Below, piece by piece: positions 50,001 to 62,205 of a stretch of DNA of 64,000 nucleotides (its first letter is position 1; each line of letters begins with the position of its first letter). The stretch is from Watersipora subatra. Lineage: Eukaryota > Bryozoa > Gymnolaemata > Cheilostomatida > Watersiporidae. Under the pieces are notes generated by a model that made no database searches, was not told where the DNA came from, and was given only the letters and a program-made list of their open reading frames with translations. The DNA lies in assembly GCF_963576615.1 (NCBI RefSeq), contig NC_088710.1:20889114-20953113 (forward strand), given 5' to 3'. The position numbers and the translations under genes are program-made.

Positions 50001-51144
50001 TATTACGGGTCATATGTAAATGTAGCATCCTGATCAGTAGCCACCATTACTGGTTTGTACAGATTACAATTTCAGCATTCCTTCCATCTTAATAATGGTT
50101 ATTGATTGTGCAATTAAATAATATAATAATTATTTTATAGAATAATTGTAACTCACATTATCTCACCTTAAATGTTTGAGTGGTAAAGCAACACAAGTTT
50201 AAAAAAATACTCACCTCACTGCGTTTTGCCTATCAAGCTCGATCTTGCTGTTGTTGGTCAGTCTCTGATGGCATGCTCTGTGAATCGGAGAGCTCTTGCA
50301 GACAAGTTGAAGGCATACACCATTGGAAACAGACCTTTCAGGCTCTTTAAAAGTGCTTTTCCAGCTTTCTAGACAGCTAATAAGTGTTTGACTTGTGTGC
50401 TTGGTCAATGTTTATTGAATTAATTTCTTTAGAACCATTTATGTGGGCTACACAAGCCATGTCAAAGCTCCAACCATGAATGCATGATAAGAAAATAAAT
50501 TACAGCAGACGATGCTTTGATCTTGACCTTCGTAACAAATGGACAAACTGTGGCTCACTTCGTAAAGAGCCAATTACATTTGGGTGTGAAAGGAACAACT
50601 CCTTAAAATCTACGAAATCTAAAATGGGAAAATTCTCCCACTAGTGGGAATGGTAGGCGTGGTAACTCATTAGATATGAATTCTACACCATTGAATCTAT
50701 TTACTAAGTGCAAAAAATTGCCACTGAAATGAGGTGCCAACGGATATGCAAGACAAACTGCCTTGGGCCAAGGTCTACATTGAGTTGTGGAAGATTATTC
50801 TGTGGCCTGAATTTTTTGCAGTAATTGTAATGGTTTTATGTATGTAATGATTTGTCTGAGATTAGCATTATATTATGGATAATGTTGAAATATTAAATTT
50901 AAGGCCTCTCACAAAACCTTTGCCTTTAAGAGGCAATAATTCTATAGTTTCAGCTCTTTTCTTTCAAGTTCAGCAGATTGTAATTTAGGAATCTGATTAC
51001 TACCAGAACTGAGTTATGACAGGACAATAGAATTTGAGTTATGAAAGCGGCGGAGTTGTCCTAGCTTGGTTTGCATCATCATTTGCACAAAACTGTTGAA
51101 GCAGTGCATTCTTTACAGTGTCTAATCATGTGTATATCTTGCAG
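50001..51144. other. BCAP31 upstream region
   Basis: 50211-50408 on the minus strand is open and ends at a good donor-like CAGTGAG|GTGAGT, which could be an exon of an unknown gene or a transposon scrap; I see no family motif. The rest shows nothing. The acceptor at about 51144 (TATCTTGCAG) starts the BCAP31 exon with its 35-base 5' UTR part; an upstream UTR exon must exist but was not identified. Confidence 0.35.
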
Positions 51145-51179
51145 ATAATTATCAACGAGAGTACAACTCCAATACCAAG

Positions 51180-54100
51180 ATGAGCTTTCAGTGGACTGCC
51201 ATTGCTGTTGTTCTTTACTGTGAAATTGCGCTGACCCTTTTCTTCTTGCTTCCTTTCATCTCATCACGACGGTTTGTCGTTACATTTAGTAACTTTAATA
51301 CATAACAAAAAATTCTATTAAGTCAATTAGTTGGATAAAACAGCAGTCTGCACTGTTCTGTCTATCAATACTGGTGAGAATTCTAGATCGCAACTAAGTT
51401 TTAAAATTTAGGCAGCCATATTTGCATTCTGGTCTCTTTTGAATGCGAGCTCATTCTTTACTAAAAAGGGTAGAAACATTTGACTACAATTGCTCCTGTG
51501 CAGAGTACACTACAATTGCTCCTGTGCAGAGTGCACTACAATTGCTCCTGTGCAGAGTGCACTACAATTGCTCCTGTGCAGAGTGCACTACAATTGCTCC
51601 TGTGCAGAGTACACTACAATTGCTCCTGTGCAGAGTACACTACAATTGCTCCTGTGCAGAGTGCACTACAATTGCTCCTGTGCAGAGTGCACTACAATTG
51701 CTCCTGTGCAGAGTACACTACAATTGCTCCTGTGCGGAGTACACTACAATTGCTCCTGTGCAGAGTACACTGTCAGAACTTTTAAATAAATCTTTAAAGA
51801 CAATTTGCTACTGCAATTGTCATAATTTTAATCAGTATCATATTACATTTATTTGCTGTATTTACGAGTAATTTGTATTATCTTCAAGCTAATAAAAATT
51901 TGACAATATGCCAGTTACCATATCACATATTTTTACAAGTATATGCCATGGATGAAGCGAAACACGTCGTTCACTAATCATACATACATCACACTAGATG
52001 AAAACTGCAATTTGGACAATATTTACAAAATCTTGTCTAAATCTTTCAAAAATTTTGTTACTTCACTATCCCGCAGCTCATGGAGCAGGCCACCATTTGT
52101 ATTGTTAAGGGACTGCAACTGCAGTGATTATGCAGCAAAGCCTAAACTGAAGAAAAGAAAGAGGCAAAATTGAAGATTTAAAATCTATCCAACTACAGTT
52201 AGAAGTTGGTGATAGTAGCCTGATTATGCTGTATCAGAAGGGAATAATGATTAAATGCAAGAATTCTTTTAATCTTCCAATGCTTGATGATGACATCATT
52301 TCAGCTGCTCAGGTGTTTAGTAATCATGCTCGGTAATCTGTAAGTTTGTATTGAGAGGTAGTTTCTTCTTAGGCATTAACAGTACCTAGTTATAGATGCG
52401 AGGAAGTGTTAGATTTCAAGATCTTTCATGGTTGGTCTTCTCATTTATTACATGGCAATTACAGGTTTTCGACTCATTTTAGCTTACATGATATAAACGA
52501 ATTGCATATGACCGCTAACAATTATTTTGAAAATATCATTGGTAGCTCCTTTGACCATAATACTTGTTGTCTTAACAGAGAAAGCTTTTTCAATGCTATA
52601 TGTCAAACTATTTATTTGATTTTATTGACTAGCTGTTGCCATTTTTATGTTTCTTGTCTGGCATAATTTGGAAAACTTTTCTGTTTGAAATGAAATTATT
52701 GCCAATAAAGTAATACATGTATAATATAGTATTGAACATATTGAGTATTCTTCTTACATTCTCATTTTTATTACTCTTTTCTTGCAGTTGATTTATAAAT
52801 AGAGCAGTTGATTTCTTAAACTCATGTGGCTAACAGTTTTCTGCATTTGTTTTTCATCTTAGAATGGAGTTGTCTTTCGTAATTTATTGGCCACTGTTGC
52901 ACTTTTGATGTTACACTTGGTTAGTCTATAGTCCTTTGTTCATCAGATGTAGTACTACAAGCAACACATTCAGTGCTATGCCTACTACTAATAGCTGTCG
53001 ACAAACTGCAACACTCTCATGTTTTAGTTGGAAGAAGATTCTGCAGTCAAGACTCGTGCAAACTGTGAGCAGATTTGCTAATTATTACTTCAGCATTTTC
53101 ATGGTACTCCTTGGGCTCTGCTTCATTGGTAAGATCTGTCGCACTATGGCTATGCAGAGAAAATTCTGACTTTCTACGACGCTTGTGTCATTAGCCTGTC
53201 TTGACAAACTGTTGTTTTTGCGGAGTTGTCCTCCGTCAAGCGGGCGAGCAACACAACTGTACTGTTGCTCACCCGCTCGGCGGGGGAACAACTCCGCTAA
53301 AACAACAGTTTGTCAAGACAGGCTAGTGTGTCATGCAAGTTGTATGATTATTGTATCCAGTGTTTTAAAGATTCTTCATTTCTTTACTTTGTCAGAGACC
53401 TGTGGTCGAACCTCTAGGGTAGCCATAGCAGGAAGCGGTGTGATCTAGCCAATCAAGGTTTGCTTGTTTCAACTTTTCATATTCACCGTGTTTTCATGAT
53501 ACGGCTAAGGCGCAAGTTTGTGTCATATGCGAGATGGAAATAACAAAAGCCCGCAAGTCAAGCAAGCTTTATTACTTGCGAATTTGCAACCGATGGAAAT
53601 GGCACTGGTGATTGAGGCGCAAGAAAACGCTGCGCAAGCTATTCCATTTTAAACATTTTTTACGCTTTAGTCATTGTTTTAAAAGTGTGCTGCTAAACGA
53701 GACAGGAGTGCATGACTATGACCTCTGGCATAGAGTTCTTTATCTTTTTTATCAAAGTGTCCGTGTTAATTCGCAACATGCGAATGGCCAATCAAATACT
53801 TATCGCATGGTAACTCCAGGTGCGCAAAACTCCAAAGCTGCGTCATGGAAACATAGTGATTAGCTGGTGCTGGTTCGCATGATACAACCGTGATCTGCTG
53901 GTGAACACTGCTAGCCCTTCCCTACCATCTCTAGCTTACAGCATAGACCGTAGGTAGTAGTAGACCTAAGTAGTAGTAGACCGTAGGTAGCAGCAAGACC
54001 TACAGTAAGGCAGTAGTAAAAATTCTATGGCTGATTATGCTAGCTTTTATCTAGCAACATACACTGCTGGCTCATTTCTCACTATCATCATTCAGCTTTT

Positions 54101-57100
54101 TTTTTCATCAACACTTGGGATGTACTTTGAGAAAGTAGAAGATGGCTTCATGGGGTGTATTTTGTATGGCACTCATGTTTAGCAAATGGCATCCCGCTAA
54201 TGCTTGAGCTGATCACAAGCAGTTATGCATGTCAATCTTTTTTATGCTTTCTGCACATTCATTATTTCAAGATAATTTCTGCAGTGACAATACATTGACC
54301 AATGAAATGAAAAGCTACAATATAGGTACAGTATATTGGCCATTGGTGTTATAAGCTGACAATATTATGGACCAATGAAGTTATGAGCCGACAATAATAT
54401 TGACCAATGAAATTATTGATTGACAATAATATTAGCCAACGAAATTATGAGTTGACAATATATTGACCAATGAAATTGTGAGGAAACAATATATGGACCA
54501 ATGCGGTTAAGAAGTTAAGCATTGAAGTCTAGTTTCAATATCTTATCACAATGATAGATAAAGTGTATTTTGGAAGAATTTATCTATCATGCCAGTGCGC
54601 CCGCTGATAGTGAAACAGGTCTTGGACAAACTCCGACATGTTTAAGCTGATATTGATGCAATAGAAAACATGTTTCGATCATTTAGGAACTCACAGCTGC
54701 CTTTGTATCCACCCCTCAATTCGCCAATAGCTAAAAAGGTGCGAAATTATTTCTGCATGAAATCGTAAACTATTTTCAATTCTCGCCACTTTTTAAAGGC
54801 ACGCTGTGGACTTCAGGTACTTTGATTAGCTTCTACGCTGTCAGTTCAAACAGGCATTACATTGTATTCATTACTCGTATCAGAATGATGGACCTGTGAT
54901 TACATATTGTGGTATGACTAAAAAAGAATGTCTCTATATGAACTAGCAGGTAGCGGTATAAAAATGCAGATAATTCCTATTCAGATTCCATACGAGAAAT
55001 GAGAAAATACCAAAATATGGAGAAAGCCCCCTCCTCCATGTCAAGCCCTGTTGGCACAATTGAGCATATCAACATGAGACTGTTTCGAGCTCAGAGGAAT
55101 TTTTATATCGCTGGATTCTCTCTCTTTCTCTGGTTGTGAGTATCTTTTACCCCCTTCAAGCATGCCAAGATAAAGTCCTTTATCACAGGGGTTACCAACC
55201 TTTTTTGGCCTAGGTACCCCTTCGGAGTCAATTTGCAAAAAATGTACCCCTTTGGAAGACACAGTTCAATCAAGGGTATTATTGGTCTAACTTCATTAAA
55301 ATGACATGTGTGCATTATTGAAATGTGTCACTTAAACAGGTAAAGAAATGTGGTATGGTATGAAATTGCTATTTATTAAAATAATGATAACTATGCAGTA
55401 CAACTTTTATACATCGCAGTGTTTTGTTACTTTCCCACTTTATTTAGGTCAGTCTAATGGGAAGGCTGTGCCTGCTTTGCGTCAGTGAGCTGTTTGATGT
55501 TAGTTCAGTAACAGATAATGAAACACTGAGGTCGTCATCAACATTTAATCGTGAGCAATATTTGCTTTTCATGTACAAAAGTGAGGAAAACTCTTGCTCA
55601 CACTTATAACTACTAGGAAATATGAGCAACACTTTTAAAGCTACCTCTGAAAGCTTTGGGTAGGATGTTATTAGTGAGCACCAGAACTTGCTAAGAACGC
55701 AATCTTCAAATGTATCATATGCACCAGAGTCATATCAACTCTTCTCGCATGTCACTATCGATATCAGCTACATTTAACTTAAATGGTTTCTAACCAACTT
55801 CAAATCTGTGTCATTTAAGTCAGTAAAATATTGTTGAAACTAGGAAGCCATCTGAGAGAGGTGGTCTGCAACCAGATGTTTCATGAATGAAATTGAATCA
55901 TGTGAAGGCAATACTTCTGACAAGCTATCAAACATATCAAATGATCCAGCATTGACTTTCTCCACATCTTTAGTTTCATGATAAATGCTCTGAGCTCGTC
56001 TGTAAAATCAATTATAGTGGTAGAGTTCCCTTGAAGGGATGTGTTGACAGTGTTTAATCTTAAGGAGATATCTCTCAGATATGCAGCTTTCCATTTCTAT
56101 TCTGAAGTCCTTAACTTCTCACTGAATCTTGAAGCTTTCTCAGAAGTCGTGTAGCAAAGAAAGCTGCAATCTCATCAATCAGTCCCACAAATAGATTCAG
56201 GACATTGCCTTTAGAAAGCCATCTCACTTCTGTGTAGTAGAGGAGGTTTTCATGATCTGCATCGCAATCTTGATATAATTGATGAAACAACCTTGTGTTT
56301 AGGGCTGATGTTTGCCTATGTTTGTCTGAATGGTAAAACTAGTTGGCTTTAAAATGATACCAATAATAGCTCTATAGCCGAGGTTTCAGAAAATTTATTA
56401 ATAATTAGAACCAAATAAACCAAAAGTTTATTAAGATTATAACTTGTATTGTACCCTCTAGTTTTCTAAAATGTACCCCTAGGGGTACTTGTACCCCGGG
56501 TTGGGAACCCCTGCTCTATCAGAACCAGCTGAACAGTTATTGCTTTGGAGTTTTCTTCCCTTTGTTAAAAATTGCATTTAGGTCATGCAGCTTATTCTTT
56601 TATTGTTTGACGAAGTGCTTTGCTGAAAAGATCATCTCATAAACATAATATTTGCAAACAAGACTCATTATTTACAAAAATAAATTTCTACGTTAGCAAA
56701 AATTTGTTACGAATAATTTGATACACTCACCATTGAACGTTCTAGAAAAGCTATTTTCACAAATGACCAATTTTGCTATAAACTAAATTTTGAGGTTGTT
56801 TAATCACACGAGCATGTTAACTGATACAGATATGCTTGACTGCATGTGTGTACATAATTTAATCCAAATATGCTCTACACTTGCCTTTAATTATTTTGCA
56901 AATTTAATATTAGTATTAAAGCAAATTTAATACTTTTTGTCGTAAATATTTAAATCAAGATATTAGTTAATACTTGCACGAAGCTCTAATAAGTACACAT
57001 GTACAGATGGTCATATCCTGTATACTTCATATTATAAACTTCATATGGGTACAAACATGTTTCTAATCTTATAACATGATAGACTCATCAGACTTCCTAT

Positions 57101-60100
57101 GAAGAGACTTCATTGTATGTTTCAGTTTATCAACTTTCTGTTACTACAAACTACAATTCACTATCCCACCTCCTCCACAATACTATTAGATTATCAACTT
57201 TTAAAACATGTCTGTTCAATTCACTTAATTATTCTTGATATCTGTCTTTTATTATTTTTCTTTTACATGTAACAGAAAACCTCATTTTTTGATGACTACA
57301 TATGCCAATAAAATGTTAGACATGCATACAGGAGGCATGCTATATATATATATGCTTATGGTAAAGTACATATATACCTATATAATTAAAATTTGTGTGA
57401 AAAATATAAATATACAGTATGTTCAATATGAAAGGTGATGCTATGAATATATGTATTTATTTCTTAGAATATATGTATCGACTTGAAATAAGCAAATAAA
57501 AATGTATGTGGTGTAATCATATCTGTACAGATTGTTATTTTCAACTTTTAAAACATGAATGGTCAGAATTTAGCTTACATAATTATTCAAAACCATTTTA
57601 TAACTGTTTGGTTTACATATATGAAATTAGTACCAAATGAGGATTAATTTAATGTATAATTTATGACTATTGACTAACTTCACGGAGTAATACTGTTGTA
57701 AATGAGAATTTTAGTTTTCCTACAAAGGTGATCCATTTTATTTCATACACTACTGTTTATAAAATATTTTACTCACCTTTGCTACATATACAGTATATAG
57801 GTTTTAGAGTATCTCATAATAATGCATGTGCGTACATCTACCTTATTTATAGACATATATTGTAAAACCGGTATTTTAATGCTACCTTTATTTAAACGCC
57901 ACAATGAGAGAAGTGTTGAAAAATAGAGCGCCACCCTTTAATTGAACGCCACTATCTATTAGAACCCCACTTCTATTTGTCCTGCACTATTTGACATTCT
58001 TGATCTTTATGAACCCATAATAGCGAGTGATCAGTAGAAAAGTATCCATAAAACCATGCTACTAATAATTACATCTATGACTCGATTACATCTATAACAT
58101 TACGAACAGAACGTTGTTGTTGTTCGTATTGCAAGTCCGTTTTTCAACTCCAAGTCTTTATATGGTTTTTCGCTAAAACTTTAAATGCAGCAGAATAGAA
58201 ACAATTAGTAGCTGTATCAGGCTGATAGTGGTTCTTTTTTTTTAACGTGAACTTGATGCTTTTATGTACGTGAAAAAAGTTCTTTCATTTACGATAAAAT
58301 CTGTGCTGCTATTTTGAGACTTGAATTTTGAGGCTATTTTTATTACACGCAGTTTCTCTCTATTTGCGCAACCAGTTTATATTCTAAATTGCATAGCGTA
58401 AAAATTTTACTTTGCTAAAAAATTGTTTGAATGTTAATATCGACTAACTCAGCTGTGCAGAAAAAGAGTTGAGGTCAGAAGACACTGTGGACAGGCGTGT
58501 ATTCCTGGTTGCAAGTTGGGGCGGCAAATGTTAGGCGACTAGTTATGAACACTTGGGGGTTTAGGGGGTGGTGTTAGCCCCCTTCTTCAACGGGGTACGG
58601 GCAGGGCGCTGGAGCTCTGAACCTTTTAAGCATCAACAACCCTCAAAGTATGCATAAATGCAATCAATTGTAAGCATCGAAATCTACATAAATATATTGC
58701 TTATGGTTCATGGTAGGCAAAACATTTTCTTTATTCAACGAACGATATAAAACTCATGACTACAGATTTCTGTAAAAAAAACATTGAAAGAACAAGAGCT
58801 ATTACTTCTTTATTGCAATAGCTCTTGTTCTGTCAATGTGTCCATGGCAGAAATCTTTCACAACTGATTCTGTATCTATTTCAACATCTTTATGTATATA
58901 CGAGATGTGTAATATTAGAATGTGTGAATATGTATGTGTATATTAGAAGATTATTTAGACGAGCCTGTCCCATAATGCTCCTCATCGACGTTCTGATTCG
59001 GTTATGTTATGATAAGGAAAATGCAAGTTTGGGGTCTTCTTCACACCCCCACTATGATAAGCAATAAAGTTCAGTTTCGAAGTCTTAACAATGTCTCACA
59101 AGATCACTCATTTGGCAAGATCACCACAGAGACAATATAGAATGCTAGTTGCCAGTAAATTAGTTGTTGGAAATTCCAAGTGAATGAGCTTAGATTACAA
59201 TTCTTAGTACTTAGCCGCCGAAAATCACTAAAACGTTGGGGCCGGCCAGCCGCCCCAGGGAATGTGGGCCTGTCTGTGGAAGGTATTCATAAGCCAGAAG
59301 AGTATGAAATGGTTTCAAACGAAGGCAATGATCAGAACACAACTGGCCGTGCAAACGATGCTAATATTTTTGTTTTAAAAATATTAACTTTTTTTTTAAT
59401 TATATGGTTGAATTGAATATATGGTTTGTTTATACCACTTGTTTTTTGAATATACATTGTATTTGTAGTATTTAATTAATTGTTATTATATAACCTGTAA
59501 ATTTGCAGCTTGTAGCTTATTATTTGATAGCATCATTGCGGTAATCTGAACTCGGCTTACAGTGGATTGACGCTCATAATTCCTCTTCTGTTGCACATGA
59601 AATGCCAGTTTTGACTGCAAACATATCAATGAGTGCAATGAGCTTTTATGCAACCTTGGTAAATATTGTTATAAAATAGAAATATGCCCTCAAATTTAGA
59701 ATGAAATAAAAAACTTGAAAGCTCCAACAAATTGCAACGGAGGCTATAAGAGGCATCGTAGATTAATTACAAGCAATAGATATAAACTGGTAGGAGCATG
59801 TATCAGCTTCCCCGTGTATATTTATTTTGAGATCTACGACAAGTTGGAGGTAAGTTACCAAATTTCCTGCATGCAAAAGGGTTAATGTTGCTCTGCCCAA
59901 AGGAGAGTGCCAAACATAGGCAAAATTCGATTCGCCCGTGAAAGAATAAATTTATCTTCCAAAAATTCTGACGAGGTGTTTGAAAAATACAACGCCGCTC
60001 TTTATTTGAACATCACCTCTTATAAAGCGCTACTATAGGGAAAGGGTTGCTAAATAAAGCGCCATGGCGTTCGAATAAAGGTTTTATGGTGCATATATAC

Positions 60101-62205
60101 CAATATATTTATATTATTTTTAAGTTGTTTTAGAGTTCTTTCAATTGATAGCCTGTGTTTTAAGATATATATATATATATATAAGAACCAGATTGTTAGA
60201 TTAAGTACCCATATCTTAGACCATAAAATGAGATTCTCACGCGATATTTCAGCAATGGTGTTGTAAATAAATCAACATTTCTTATGTAATAACACAGCTC
60301 TGGCTTACATACCCGATGACTCAGTTGTCTTGTAGTGTGCTGAGAAGATTGGTCACGCTTATTATAGCTGAATCCAATCAGCTAGATATCATGCAAGAAC
60401 GGGAGGCAGCAATGCACGATGTGAGTCAGCTTTATTCATTGTTTATGTGGGTTGTTTTGGCGATTACCGAGTGAAAAACACCTCCACTGAGATGATAAGG
60501 GTTGGAAGGAAATATTTGTTGCTGGAGAACTACTTACAGTGGTGATCGTAGTTATGGGACTGGTTGAAATAAATACGGCTGTTTGTTATTAATTTATAGT
60601 ATGTTATTAATTTATTAGATGAATTATGATATTATACACATCATTGGAAAGCTAAGATGTTCTATTCATGAATAGTATTAAATATTAACTGATATTTGCC
60701 TGTTAATCTTGATTTTGGTGTAACATGGCCGTATCTGTGCATTGTGGCAGAAAATCTGATTAGAAATGTAAGTTTATATTAGTTGACAAAATTGGCCAAA
60801 TTTAACATGGTATTTGAACATATGCATACATGTGACTATGTGAAAGTAAATTGGTGGCATCTGGAGTATTAGTAGCCTTTTAATATTTAGTTTGACAACA
60901 CTTATTGACAGGATAGGATAAAATAGGTGCGGAATAGATTATAATTCATGAGAATGCTTCTGGTGGCCGACAGAATGTCTATCTACAAAACCTACTTCTC
61001 AAATATGTATAGTATGTACGATCTGAGGTGATAAAGTATGTTTATGCCATGACAAAGAACACAAAAACAATTGCCGAGTGGTCCCATAATTCCGATCATC
61101 ACTGTAATAAAATAAGCCTAACAGTAGACAGTCTGCATAGATATGTCATTTGGGTGTGAAAAATATTGCTATTTTTGTCACCCTGCTGCCATTTGTGCTG
61201 TACTCCATGATCTCTTAGAGCAAAAATGCCTAGCTGTCTTATTGTACATACAGTGTAATGAGCAGCATCGCTGAAGCATATGTGCCGAGTGATGATATCA
61301 GCATGTATCATGAGGCAGCTTCAATTTCACAGAGCTGTAGGCTAATGAGCACAAATCTACTGTTGAATTTCAGACCTCAACTATGGTTTGTTTAGGAGAT
61401 GGAGGCACACAAGACAAAAGTAAGGGAGCTAACGGAGAGACTCGACCAGGCTAATGAGGCAGCGATAGCTGGTGACTCCGCTGACAATGGTGCCCAGGAA
61501 CTGCACTCTACATATGACAGACTGAGGGGTCAACTCGAAGCCAACAGACAGGTGGAGGTCAGTAGCTTTACGTATGCTATGTTTAGTCTCAGGATGCCAA
61601 AAGTACTTTAACAAAATTCTATTAGTGTGCTATTGTTACTGATTGTCAGAATTTAGGAGATGGAAGTACAGACAGGGAACTACAAGATGAGTTGCAAGCT
61701 ACAAAGGAACATTTAGATGCAACTAAGACTGAATTGGCGGATGCGAGGCATGAGCTGAGAGATGCTCAAGAGGAGCTAGAAAGGCTCGTAACGGACCACC
61801 AACATCTAGAGGTAACTTGTGTGCGCCGTTTCCCGTAACTCTGGTCGTCAACTCTTGATGTCACTTGTGTATCGGGTGTAATAGACATCGGATATCAATG
61901 CATTTTATTTTAACTACTAAAATTTATGTCAAGGCTATATGAATGTTATTTGCTGGTAAAGCAACAGAAAACACCGCTTATTTTTTCCATTTACAATGCA
62001 TATGATTTTATGTTGAAATGGTTTTTTATTACATACGCACACTCGGTGATAATTATATCATATGCGATGTGGTGTAATTGTAGTTAAATCTGTATCAAAA
62101 TCGGTAAGCTACATGCATCGACACTTGATAAAAGACAAGCATTTATTTATCTCGCAGGTAAAGTACAACTCTTTAGTTGAGTCAGGGGGAAACAACACCG
62201 AATGA
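51180..62205 (+). CDS. BCAP31: B-cell receptor-associated protein 31 homologue (ER membrane)
   Basis: Seven coding exons: 51180-51271, 53028-53128, 54970-55135, 60336-60420, 61396-61557 (or to 61551), 61650-61811, 62158-62205 (TGA); phases 2,1,2,0,0,0 are all consistent; about 271 residues (human 246). Seen: MSFQWTAIAVVLYCEIALTL (human MSLQWTAVATFLYAEV), then RRWKKILQSRLVQTVSRF, a TM helix, SIREMRKY, MRLFRAQRNFYIAGFSLFLW, VLRRLVTLI, then two Glu/Lys-rich coiled-coil exons and VKYNSLVE near the end (human KEYDRLLEE). There are three N-terminal TM helices and a cytosolic coiled coil. BCAP31 is an ER cargo-sorting and quality-control protein. The vertebrate C-terminal KKEE ER-retrieval signal is not seen; this protein ends GGNNTE. 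A 5' UTR exon part probably starts at 51145. A polyA signal AATAAA lies at 62624. Confidence 0.93.
51483..51775. repeat. 26-bp minisatellite, about 11 units
   Basis: Units read CTACAATTGCTCCTGTGCAG plus AGT(A/G)CA and are almost identical. Since 26 is not a multiple of three, three different frames alternate through it (YNCSCAEC, TTIAPVQS, LQLLLCRV). It lies in BCAP31 intron 1. Confidence 0.95.
51943..52666 (+). pseudogene. Unrecognised ORF pieces in BCAP31 intron 1
   Basis: 51943-52173 is open (starts MPWMKRNTSFTNHTYI, ends in the basic run KPKLKKRKRQ). About +1 frame further the text stays coding-like (KIEDLKSIQLQLEVGDSSLI, YQKGIMIKC) to 52340, and 52406-52666 is open again (LDFKIFHGWSSHLLHGNYRF). 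Amino-acid composition is ordinary, unlike the repeat frames nearby. It could be a decayed transposon ORF or a small nested gene with introns. I do not recognise it. Confidence 0.35.
53192..53326. mobile_element. 135-bp hairpin MITE
   Basis: GCCTGTCTTGACAAACTGTT at the left is the exact mirror of AACAGTTTGTCAAGACAGGC at the right; the arms go on with GCGGAGTTGTCC... and cover nearly the whole element (CGGGCGAGCAAC against GTTGCTCACCCG). TA on both sides. It lies 60 bp after the donor of the second BCAP31 exon. Confidence 0.88.
54300..54505. repeat. About 36-bp tandem repeat with CCAATGAAATTATGA, about 6 units
   Basis: Units contain TTGACCAATGAAATTATGAG followed by TTGACAATAATA. The CCAAT boxes are part of the unit and need not be functional. 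In the BCAP31 intron before the exon at 54970. Confidence 0.8.
55178..56521 (-). mobile_element. hAT transposon, inactive, with 8-bp target duplication
   Basis: Ends CAGGGGTTACCAACC (55186) and the mirror of CAGGGGTTCCCAACC (56513) are typical hAT ends. The flanks CTTTATCA and CTCTATCA form an 8-bp target duplication with one mismatch. On the minus strand 55632-55444 encodes FPSSYKCEQEFSSLLYMKSK, then YCSRLNVDDDLSVSLS, the C-terminal dimerisation region of hAT transposases of the ZBED/SCAND3 type. The upstream catalytic part is only 0.9 kb and broken by stops. It starts 43 bp after the BCAP31 exon ending at 55135. Confidence 0.9.
57860..60089. mobile_element. TA-flanked DNA transposon, copy 2, enlarged
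   Basis: Ends GTAAAACCGGTATTTTAATG (left, degenerate) and the mirror of CCATAAAACCTTTATTCGAA (right). It shares with copy 1 (46655-48123) the subterminal GAACGCCAC repeats, AAAGAGTTGAGGTCAGAAGA and TTCGCCCGTGAAAGAATAAATTTATCTTCC. Between about 58500 and 59180 it has about 700 bp not in copy 1, with a hairpin at 58791-58838. The right flanking TA has mutated. It lies in the BCAP31 intron 55136-60335. Confidence 0.75.
58787..58840. repeat. Hairpin, about 20-bp arms
   Basis: ATTGAAAGAACAAGAGCTAT mirrors ATAGCTCTTGTTCTGTCAAT across about 14 bases. It is inside the extra segment of the TA-flanked element and may be a small insertion of its own. Confidence 0.8.
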
